The position numbers were made by a program, and so were the translations under genes. DNA of 64,000 bases from Lumbricus rubellus (lineage: Eukaryota > Annelida > Clitellata > Crassiclitellata > Lumbricidae), in NCBI GenBank assembly GCA_945859605.1, contig OX243811.1:58439766-58503765 (forward strand), written 5' to 3'. Positions within the stretch are counted from its first letter, which is position 1, and each line of letters opens with the position of its first letter. Below the pieces are notes generated by a model. It saw only the letters and a program-made list of their open reading frames with translations, was not told the DNA's origin and did no database searches. Shown one piece after another: positions 10,501-22,500 of this stretch.

Positions 10501-13500
10501 GGCCTACTATCCTTTGCCAGACATTTTGTCGCATTTTGAATTGATGTCATAAATTGCTCTCCAACTAAAGAAGGCCTATAGGCCCTATAGGCTATTGCAA
10601 CTAGAAGACTTTGAACACAAGCTCGAAAACGTATAGTGTAATTTCACATGCAGAACGAAATCCATTTTAAGGCGAGGATGATTTATACAAAATAGTTAAA
10701 AACTAGCTGAAACCGCTATGTGCTAGGCCTAAGGACAGACAATTAATTTCGTCGAAAGAATGCGTGGTTTTTGTTGCTCCGTTATTTTGCAGAGCGTTGG
10801 AGACACCATCAGTCTGGGATTGCTTGTTTGCGCACTTGTTATAGCGCCCTTTCAAGCTCTCTTTACCTACTCAGAGGCGCTCCCTAATTCAGCGCGGACA
10901 CTGCATCAGAGTTTCACGCCGAAGCGCTGAGAAATTGTGAGTGAAGGACTTGCCCAAGGTCCCTACGCGGTGGCTTGAGGTGGATTCGAACCTCGAACCT
11001 TCAGGCTCCAAGGCAACGACGCCACCTCTACACCACTGCGCCATAGGTTCCACTGCAGGTACTCTGCTTTATATCATTTACACTACAAAAAACACTGAGA
11101 GTTGCTGCTAACCCGTATGCCTGCTTTTGGCCAACTCCATCATTCATGAGGCATGCACTCTTGAGCGTTGCACGTAGACCAACAATTCTTTCCCACCGGT
11201 TATGGTTTTCTGCCAAGTCTATGGCCTCAGGGTTGTTCTACGCCACAATCATGGGTCCCCGGACATACGACACTACATAATACTACGAATTGAGCAGTGC
11301 AGGCTATTGATGTGTATTGACAGCAAGGTAATTGTAAACTGTGAATGGGCACTGGCGATACGGATTAAATAACTTGGAGATAGCCTACAGTGCCTACGGC
11401 AAAATCATTCTGAAAATGAACATAGGCCCTACGACAGGTAGTTATCGTTTAATAGCCTATCTTTAAAAGGACTCGTAGCCTATCTCCTAACGATTAACAG
11501 TGAAGAAAGATAAACAATTTTTTTGCTACAAATCAAGTCTAAACTCGAATATGAAAAAAATGGAGATACGACAAGATGATTCTCAGGCGACGACTTTCCG
11601 TCTTCTGACGATTTAGGTGGAACGTCAGCGTAGCTACCACTTGCCTGGATCTGAGTGTAACTCAAATGAGAGATAATTATACCCTGCAGCTCACAAGAGC
11701 TCTCCATCTGATAAGTTGGCAAATGTGAGGTTGGTCAAATCGTGTGCTGGAAGATGTCACTGTTACAATGGTAGAAGATGCACACATACATGTGTAACGC
11801 TCGTAGGCCCACCTTTCTCCCGATCGGGGCGCTACTCCCGATCGTTGCCGTGGAGAGGTGGCCATACTTTCTAATAGGTGCGTTGGACCTGGGGCAAATG
11901 AACCGGTCAACCCAAATTCCTTTGGTCTCGCTCCCGTGTTCGGGTTTGAATCCCTTCGGAGGGGAAAGGCATCATAGTTTAACAAGGTGTCCGAGGGCCT
12001 AGGCACGGTCACTGGTCGGTTGACAACCTCCGGAACAGAGTCCGGAATATCTGGGTCCGTTTGTGCACCTATTGTGAGCGTCCTAATATTTGTTTCTTCC
12101 ATTCTTTCCACCCGCTCCATCAAACTCCTCTGTTCTCTCTGAACTCTCAATTCCTCCTCAGTCTCCTCTTCCAGTCGTCCAGTAATTTCAGTCAATGTCT
12201 GTCTCATTCCCAGCACCTCCGACTGTAACTCTTTCCTGTCCCTTTTCGTATCTGTCATGTCCTCGACCAATTCCAACAATTGGGTTCGCATCTCTTTCGT
12301 ATCTTGCCTCATTCCTTGCAATGCGTCATTCATTTTATTAAGATGAGCAAACATTTGGGCATAAATGGGTTCGAGGACCACTTCAGGAGAGGAATTCCTT
12401 CCTTCTCCCTCTTCTTCCGAGTCAGAATGCTCCTTACTCAACGTTACTTGAGGAGAAGAAGAAGCCATGTGCGTTATGATAGTGTAATCAATAATTGTCG
12501 TTATGCAGTTAATTCAAACTAGTTTAACAACAATAATGCATTTCACAGTGAACCAGAACCTATATAGGAAAGTTCAAGTAACCTAAACTAATTAGTCACG
12601 AACAATTCACTTTCACGGAGACAACGCTAACTAAGAACGTTATCGTAAAGCAACAAAACTATCGAGAATCATTCATACAATAGAAACGAAATTCTCAAGA
12701 CATTAAACTTTACGGAACAAACTATGCTTTCAGTAACTAGCTTTAGTACTTAAATAAGCAGAGGCGCACAATTAAATATACTTTTTACACAAATAAAGGA
12801 AAGTTTCTCCTTACTACCCCGGTTAGCAGAAGTGGGCGTTTCCCGGCAATTCTTCACTTGAAACAGGCAGAAATGACCAGTCTTCCTCCGAACCGTCGTT
12901 GCAAATAAAGGCCTATCGTTCCTCTTCTCGCCACGTCGTATTTCAAGACAGTAACGCACTTATTTCACTTGCAACTATCGAAATACTTAAACTACGCAGT
13001 TCAGTCAAGACGGGTTCCTTCTTCCTCCGTTCCACAGGTAAGCACACCTGGTGTCTTTCTCCTTCTCCGGTCTACAGGTAAAAAGCACGTGACGACCTCT
13101 TTCCGCTCCGCACTTCAGGTAAAAGCCTTTAATCAATGGGAGTCCTAGCTTATATACCCTAGGCCCCCTAGCGAACGTCTGCGTAATAACACGCGGGAAA
13201 AGCTACCAGCTGCCCAATTAACTACCACAGAGAGAGCGAACCCATCCCTTAGTCCGTGTAACGAAGTTATAGTTCGTTACACATGTATATAGGGTCTATC
13301 GAGATGGTTCATGTCCGTCATCTCAGTGTGAACCAGGATGGATAAAAAGCTTCTTAGGCCTATAATTAGGTTTATTCCAAATATGTAGAGACAGTTCTTT
13401 ATTATTATGAGAACTTGGTTGGTGGAGATGATTTGGGCCTACCTGCTGCATCCCTTTTGTGCATCGAGGTCATTCAACCCGCTCTGGCCTAATCCCAGAA

Positions 13501-16500
13501 TAACTTATCTGGATTGGTAAACGTCTTCAGCTCAAAACGAAATCCATCCTTAACTTGAAGTGGGCTATAAAAATCTTCTCCACTTCAATGCACGACTGTT
13601 TCGGATTAATCAACTTTAATCCATGTTTCAAATGTTTAATGTAGGGCCTAACTAGTAGGCCTAACCATGTCAAGATGTCACATCAACCTCTGAGCGTTGA
13701 TCGCAAAGGAAACCCATATTTTTAGCAGAACAAAACGGCGCAGACATAACGGCGCAAAACTGAACTAAAAACCAATGATTTTTAGCAGTTTAATAGTAGA
13801 AGCAGCAAAAATATAATTCTAGCCTACTAAATTATCAATAAAACTTCCATTTAAATGACCATTATTTTCATCAATCTAGTTATAATTTGAGCAAGAACAT
13901 TTTCTTCAATCCAGCTTCCATTTAAACAAGACTACTTTCATTAATTCAGTTTCCATTTAAGCAAAACACTATTTTCTTCAATCCAGCTTCCATATATTAT
14001 AAGCGAGGTTATCTTAATTAATCCAGCTTTCATTAATTTTAAGCAGACTTTGAACCACTTTGAAGCGTTGCTGTGCTATGTAATGTTTCAGTTTTCTTGG
14101 CAATGCTTCTGCGGAGACAGATATGACAGACATGGAACGTCGACAGCCGCTTGCAACATGGCGTGTTCTGGAGACAGTAAAGCAATATGCGGTGATGTCT
14201 ATGCCAATAGCGTGTATTCTGGTCAGTCATTCACTCAAAGATTTTCATTAATTTATGCGTAGACATAGGCCTACTGTTTTCCTCTTTCGGTTCCACGACA
14301 ACTAGTTCAACGACAACTCGTCCAACGACAACTCGTCCACGGACAACTGGTCCACCGACAACTGGTTCACCGAAATAGAAACCGGATTAATGAGAAAGCG
14401 CTTGAGAAATGGAAGCTGGATGAAGGTTTTTACAGGTGAAATAGAAGCTGGATTGATGAAAAAACGCTTAAGAAATGGAAGATGGATCAAGTTTTTCCAC
14501 AATCTGAAATAGAAGCTGGATGCATGTTGAAACACATGATGAAAATCGTCAATTCAGCTTCTATTTAAGCAAGAAAACTGTAAGACTTTTTTTCATAAAC
14601 CCAGCTCCTATTTCGTAAATAAAAAAAATTCAATACAGCTTCCATTTCTCAAGCGCTTTCTCACTAATCCGGCTTCTATTTCGGTGGACCAGTTGTCGGT
14701 GAACCAGTTGTCCGTGGACGAGTTGTCGTTGGACGAGTTGTCGTTGGACGAGTTGTCGTGACACCCTAGAGAAAAAGGTACACTTATCTTTTTCCGGAAA
14801 AGAGAAGTCATGAGCCCGAGGACGGAGTTCATGACCACAGAAGGAGCGAGATAAACTCAAAGCAGAGAATTGAAGAAGACCAAAAGAGCAAATCTCTCCG
14901 ATATGTTTTGGCAGTTTAATCAGTGGTCACAATAGCCAACGATGTGAAAGAGGGGTGTCACGACAACCGGTCTTCTTCAATTCTCTGCTTTGAGTTTATC
15001 TCGCTCCTTCTTTGGTCATGAACTCCGTCCTCGGGCTCATGACTTCTCTTTTCCGGAAAAAGATAAGTGTAGGCTACCTTTTTCTCTAGAGTAGCCTGCT
15101 ATTCAAAAAACATTTTTTAACCTAGCAAACCTAGATCCATTTTTAACCTAACAAACATAGATCAATAAATATTAATTCAAGCAAAATATTTATTTATGTT
15201 GCATGTATAAACTGAACTTATACATAAAACCTTTGTAAAATTAGTCGTATGTAACATGCTGCGTTCTGCCAGTTGGTTAAACGAAAATTAAACGAAAATT
15301 GATTGATTGATCGATATAGACCTAATTACAATAATAATAATACTTCTGTGTATTAACGCGCCTCTACTTTTATTAAATTATCTGCCTCTTTTGTTTGTTT
15401 TTTGTTTGTTTGTTTGTATGTGCACTTGTTATAGCGCCCCTTCAAGCTCTCGCTACTCAGAGGCGCTCCCTATGCAGAGCGGACACTGCATCGGAGTTTC
15501 CCGCCGAAGCGCTGAGCAATTGTGAGCGAAGGACTTGCCCAAGGTCCTTACGCGGCGAGGTGGATTCGAACCTCGAACCTTCTGGCTCGAAGGCAACGAC
15601 GCCACCACTACACCACCGCGCCCCACGAAATCTGACGACCTTCTTTATTTTATCTTTGTGTGGCCTTTTCATTGTGCGTATATAGCAAAAGACTAAGCTT
15701 AGATTGACTTCTATCAAAACTCGGTTCTAGAAATGCGGCTGTTTAACTGATTCATAGCCATAGGCGTAGGGGGCATTCCAGCGGGGGAGGGGGTCAAAAA
15801 TGAGACTTTTGCCCGAAATTTTTTTCCGGCCAAAATCTTATGACAAATTCCCGTTACGTTTGCCCAAAAATTCTGACGACCTTTTTTAGTCATCCGGCCG
15901 AAATCTTCTGAAATTTCACGTTACTTATTGCCAGAAAAATCTGACGACCTTCTTTATTTTAGTCGTCCGGTACTTTTGGCCAAATTTTTACAAACTTTTT
16001 TTTATTTTTTCGAGTCTGCTTACCCGAAAAATCAGACTTGCCCGAAATTTGGGGGGAAGGCCTATGCCTATGTTCATAGCTACGGTGAGAATTTACCTGA
16101 GACATTACTCGACATAAGTAGGCCTACTTATAGTCCAGGCGGTACACAAAAGTAAACTGCACTTTTTGAACACGGGTTGCCGCTTGGCACAGTTGTAGCT
16201 TGGACCTAAGAAAACATTTTAAGAAAAGGAGGCAGTCGAAATTTCCTTTAGAATTCAAGATGGCGGCCTTTTTCAAAATGGCGTCCTGAGGCTGAGAAAT
16301 TCTTATAAATCATCGTATCATCTCGTGTATGGTGTCGTTTCTATATATTTCTGACTCGAATAACATGAATCTAAGGTCAAAATCAACATTAGACATCAAA
16401 ATTCATCCAAAACAGGTATTTTTACATTTAAAAACAGCAAAAGTGTTATTGAAAATCAACAAATAGTTCTTCATTTCCACTTCATGTTTTTCAATTTTCT

Positions 16501-19500
16501 TGTGGCATATTCCCTCATAAATCTACATGGTTTAATCACAGTTTTGATTATTATGCATCGGAACCATTGGGAATTGTCCTTAGAATTCAAAATGGCGGCT
16601 TCTTAAAAATGGCGTCCTGCGTCAAAGACGTCCATGCAAACTGTCAAGACATGTCGCCTTTAGTGTCTTTTGCATGTATGATTTTTGACTCGAAGAACAC
16701 CAATCTAAGGTCAAAATCATCATGGGACATCAAGACAAAGCCAATATGGTCAGTGTTTTGCAAAACAGCAAAACTGTTTCTATGAAAACAAATATTTTTT
16801 TCGCTGCTTTTCTTCAGTTTTCGTGGCATCCTTCCTCATTAATCTGGGTGGTTGTTGCGATTATGATGATCACCACAGCGACGACGTCATCGTCCGATCG
16901 GTTTCCCTTGGCAACAGCGTCCGGTCCTGCGCCGTTATGGATGAGTGATTCGTTGATGACGAGATAGAAGAAGATTCGCGCCTGACGAATAGCTGGACCG
17001 TGATCATGAACCGTGACCTCCACGAAGAACGTCAGATTGGTCGATTTAGACATGCTGGTGGTGGGAGTGGTGGTGGTAGTGTTGATGGAGATGACACCTG
17101 GTATCTGGTTGATTTGAAGGACGCCGAATCTGTAGTTGAACTCAGTAAACCTTGGAATCTCGTCGTCAACGTCCTTTGATGGTCAATAAAAGCAATGCTG
17201 ATGACGTCAAAGGGCGTCCCAAGGTCAAAGACCAAGATTGATACGTTGACCTTGGTCGTAACCTCCCGATCTAGACTGACCTTGGCCGTGACGATGTAGG
17301 CCACTCATCATAGTTGACTGGGTTCACAAGAAATACCCCTTCACCGTCCAGTGAACACGTTGTCTGTCCGTTTAGCCCGTCATCCGGATCAATGACTCGC
17401 GAGATTTGCGAATGAACAGCTCGACATTCGAGCGGTCGTAGTCGACTACAACAAGAATTCAACGAAGTTCGACCAACCGACCTTCGAATCAGGTCTATCC
17501 GTTTCAGAAAAGCTTTTGGCAGAATCCACTATCTGAGTTCGGCTACATCTTCGGTGTCCTGGAAAACCAGCCAATTGGAACGCAGATAGGATGCATCATA
17601 GCAACTTATGCGGATACGATTGAGTACGCATGCGTCGTCTATTGCATCTCAAGCCAGGACTCAAAGAGGAACAATGGTTTCAACGATTGTGCTACGTTTA
17701 GCAACAATACCACAACCGGATCCATCTACAAGGACGAATCGCTCGACCCTGAATATATGTCGGCTTACTGGGTTATGGCGCATGCTCGCGGGGTGCTTCT
17801 TGGTCGCCGCCGCCGAAAGTGACGTCGTCGGTGATTGTGACGTTTCGCGTGATCGACATGAATGACAATGACCCCAGGTTATCTGTCCGAAATTAAAGAC
17901 AACGAAGACAGTGGTCATCATGCATGACGGATGCATCTGGAGCAGGAAGGATCGTCATGGTCGACTGATGACAGTCATTGCAAGAGATGCTGATGCAGAA
18001 GACAATGATAGTCTCTCCTGTTACATCTCTCAGCATCTTGTAGACGCCCGCCGCTTACCACCGCCACCGCACACTCCTTCAGATCGACCAGATACCAGGT
18101 GTCTTCTCCATCAACACTACCACCACCACCACCACCACTCCCACCAGTTTGGTTTCAACAAGCTTTGGTACAATGCATAATGAGGACATTTCGGCTGGAT
18201 GACTAAAAAAGGTGGTTTACTTTTCCCGAAATTTTGACTAGAAAAGGACTAAAAAAAGGTCATCAACCTTTTTGGCGGATGCGAATTTTTTTCCACACCC
18301 AAGCCCAAGAATTTTTGCACCCCCCTCCCACGTACAAAGTTTCTGTATCCATCTCTGCATAGCATACAATGCTGTAATAATGATAGGCATACAGCCCTGT
18401 CAAATTTACATGATATTAGATTTTCAGTGTAGCCTAACTATAATTATTGTGCCATAAAAAAAATTGAGCCACAATAATATGAAGTAGGCCTACATCAATA
18501 ACACGTTTAGTAATGCCTAAAAGTAAACTTGTAGTAGCTCTGAACTTTAAGGTAAACCTATTATATCGTGAGTACTGTTGTCTGAGAGGCAATGCTTAAG
18601 TAGCCTATGGTTAGCGCTATTCATCTGACAATGTTTCCCAAAATAGGAGCACCAATGTTTGGTTTTGTATTCTGAGATGCTCTCAGTATCAATCATACCG
18701 TACAGCTTAACAAATTTCACCAATAACTCAAAGTCGTGACCTTCTTTGAGACTTATTATTCTTTAATAATGACAAAAACTGCTCACCTAATTAGGTAAGC
18801 TTATATAGTAATCGTTACTACCCAGCACGCCATTATGCGTGTTGCAGCCATGTGCAGCTTTGGGAATTAAAAAAATTTGTCTTGTACGTGGTAGAGGGGT
18901 AAGCTTATACACTGTACAGTGTACAATGCTGGAATCACAACTTTCTGCTTCAGCATGGTATCGCATCGAAGGTCAAATAAATAACGCAATCTGTATCTGC
19001 TGTTGCAGATTCAATGTCCACAGCAAAAAGTAGTAGAAAACAGTTTTAACCTTGGTTCACCTCACAAAAGAACTACAAAATTTTGTTTAAAAACCGATTT
19101 CTCTCTTTAAAAAACCCCCAAACCAGATGTCTTTCGTGGGCCGCATTAATCGGGTCCGCGGGCCGCATGCGGCCCGCGGGCCGCGTGTTTGAGACCCCTG
19201 GCTTAGACTATTACTTTGAATGTGTTATCATACATCCCAAACGCGGAAACGCGAGAGAAGGGCAAATTTGTAGGACCCGGCTGCTGACTTTGTAAAGCTG
19301 TGTATGCAGTTAAGCCATAGGCTGCAAGTTTATCATACATGTAGATTCCTTTCTTAATATAATTATTATACATTATGAGATACAGTCATAGTGGGCAATG
19401 TAAATAACGTCAGGTTTATTCACAGAAAAATGACATACATGTAGTAGCAGTCAGAAATGTATCTTGCATAAGCTTATGTAGAACTGGACGACAAATAAAA

Positions 19501-22500
19501 AACTGATCAATATGTCTCAGGTTCTCAGCTAAAAACATAGAAAGGCCATGCTATAGCCAAATAACTTGCTTGCTTCCAGGGCTTTTAAAAAAGAATTTTT
19601 TTCAACTGCACATTGTGCACAACCAGCATTTTTTTTACTGTGGGTTTGCTGTCGAAAATTTCTCACTACTTATCCTACTTTAGTCGCTTGTGAGAATTTT
19701 TCCAAATATTTTTGGTCGTTTGTTAGAAAATTGGCTCAATGTTTTCCAGAAATGTCGCAAGTCGCCGGATATAGGCCTAAAAGCTGATGACCTTTTATGG
19801 TCATCCACTTGAAATTCTTAAATTACGCCTTCCACGTTCCATTTTGCTCTTTCGCGGCTAATAGGCGGTAATGATCTTTTTCTAATGATTATCACTGCAC
19901 AACGTTGCTTTTGCAACTGCACAAATTCATTTACCACTGCACATTTAGTGTAGAACTGCGCGTTGAAAAGCCCTAAGAAAACGCTTGCTTCTCGCTATAC
20001 CACCACCACCACTTTCTAGCACTGAAAAGGCCTATGTCGTGGCGAAAATTTAACCCTCTGTCAACCAGCTGCGTAAGTTTTTTCATGCGTTTTAGTACAC
20101 GCTGGTCGTTAAAGGGTTAGGCCCTAAATATCATTTAATGTAAAATGCTAAATTCAATTACTTTACATGCCCTTCGATTCCATCTTAAATGACCGCGCTA
20201 AGCTGCAAAAGCTGACTTTATCCTGAATAATTATTGTCAACGAGCCCGATTTGCTATCTGAACTTTTTAAATTTTCTGATAAACGTTACTGAATGTATAA
20301 TATTTTGAGGCATGACAGTTTATTTCGGTAGCCTAATATTAGAACCTAAATGACGGCCCTAGTCTATATCTGTATTTTTAAAAAATGCTTTCAAAGGTGA
20401 ATGTTTTAGTTTGTCCAATTGGCAACTACGGAAAGTCGTGTGCTGGAAGATGTCACTGTTACAATGGTAGAAGATGCATTAACCGGAATGGTTCATGTCC
20501 GTCATCTCAGTGCGAACCAGGATGGACAGAACCCAGTTGCAGTATACGCGGTATGTTGGCGCGTAGCGTAGATTCAGTAATTACGATGAACAGAGGAAAC
20601 AATTATTATTAGCATATAGGTCTATCATTAGCAACTTCCTTCGGGTTCCACGACAACTGGTTCAACGACAACTGGTTCAACGACAACTGATGAGAATATT
20701 CTTGCTTAAATTGGAGCTGGATTGGTGAAAATGTTCTTGCTTAAACTGGATCTGTAGTGATGAAAATATTCTTGCTTAAATTGGAGCTGGATTCACAAAA
20801 AACGCTCGTCAAATTGAAGCTGGATAATGATATTTTATATATGAAATAGGAGCTGGATTAATGAATAGACTGCTTGATAAATGGAAGTTGGATTGATGAA
20901 TTCATTCATGTATTTCAAAATGCATCTAGCTTCCATTTCTCAAGCGCCTTATCATTAATCTGGCTTCCATTTCTCAAGCGTTATTTTTGTCAATCCACCT
21001 TCTATTTCACCTATAAGGAACCTTCATCCAGCTTCCACTCAACATTTGCCGGTGAGCCAATAATATTGTCGTGTACCAATTGTCGTGAACCAGTTGTCGG
21101 TGAACCAGTTGTCGGTGAACCAGTTGTCGGTGAACCCAAGAAATAATTTATAGTGCATTGAGATCCTGAGGATATCTGAAAAATCAGTTTTTTAACCGTT
21201 GTTGTTAGAAAGTTTTTCTGGTTTTTCAAATCTTATCAGAAAACTTCTTTTTTCGCCCTTTTAAAGTTTTTTTCGTGTGACCATATTTATTTAATTGCTG
21301 TCTGTAATTATTTTTCTTAATTTTGGTTTCGTCTGTAATCCATTGCGTTGTCTCCGTACTTTAAAGTTTAGAGAATCACTCTGATTCAGGCCACTAATTG
21401 ACCGTTTTACGTAGTGTTTAAGCTTATTAATAAAGTTGTGTTATTTAGGCCTACTTCCTGATTGAGTCTAAATTGCGAAAACAAGGTTTTTACTAATTTA
21501 TTGTTAATTGTTGTAGGCTACCAGATATATTATAATAATATCCAATTACTGTTTTGCTTCATCAGTTTTTTGCTTGTTTATTCAGGCTTTTATTATTGTT
21601 TAATAAAACGACGTTTTATTTCGTTTTTTATTCGGTTTCTGTCATTTTAAACATGTAGGCCTATAGGCATATTTTGAACGCTAACATTTGGGACTTATGG
21701 CCTTGGCAATGCCCCAGCACGCAGAAGCCGCTCATTTATGGAAGTTCTCCATCTTCCTCTGTTTTCCGCCTGATGCACAGCCTCCTGCATCGACAGCCCC
21801 ATCTCCTGACAGTCCTCCTTAATCACGTCCCTCCATCGTTTCTTCGGTCTTCCCCTTTTTCTCCTTCCCTGTACCTCCCCATTGAAGGCTATCTTTGGAT
21901 ACCGGTTGTTTTCCATCCTGACCAAGTGCCCAAAGTAGCGCAGTCGTCTGTTCTGTATTCTGCTCACTACTTCGTTCCGGATGTTTAATCTTTCGTATAT
22001 AATCTCATTCCGTATTCTATCTCTTCTCGTAACTCCTTCTATCTTTCGTAGACAGGCCATCTCGAACACCCTTAATCGCTGTTTCTCGGTCTCCCTCAGT
22101 GTCCAGGTCTCGGAATTGTAGAGTAATGCACTTAACACCAACGTTTCATACAACTTGATTTTTGTGTCTCTGCTTATTTCCTTTGCGTTCCATATTTTCC
22201 CCAATGCCTGCCATATTCCTCTTGCTATTCCAATTCTTCTTTTCACGTCTTTCTCTGATCCTCCCTGCGTGCTGATGTTTCCCCCAAATAAACGAAACTA
22301 TCCGCCTGCACAAGTTGCTGCCCATCTGCTTCCAGTTGAAACCTCTTATCTCCTCCTCCCAGAAGTTGACTTTCTGTTTTCGTGACATTTATTGCCCTTC
22401 CCATATTGCGACTCACTTCCACTACGCTTGTCAGTGTTTCCTGCAAGCCCTTTGCTTGCTCTGCCAACAGCGCTATGTCATCTGCGAACCTCAGATCTCC

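Larger units (their letters stand above)
11715..13345 (+). pseudogene. EGF pseudo-exon split by a retroelement
   Basis: The left piece, about 11724-11788 (CGTGTGCTGGAAGATGTCAC), and the right piece, from about 13300 (GATGGTTCATGTCCGTCATC), match the two halves of the gene A EGF exon at 20410-20550. Between them sits a 1,489-bp element with its own 4-bp target duplication. The joined remnant has lost splice signals and reading frame, so it is a dead copy of the exon within intron 5, between the halves of WSC domain 2. Confidence 0.7.

Noticed and set aside
10980..11045. Possible tRNA gene
   Set aside because: The B-box and A-box-like segments belong to a SINE head; the same body follows in three other copies and a clean cloverleaf is not formed.
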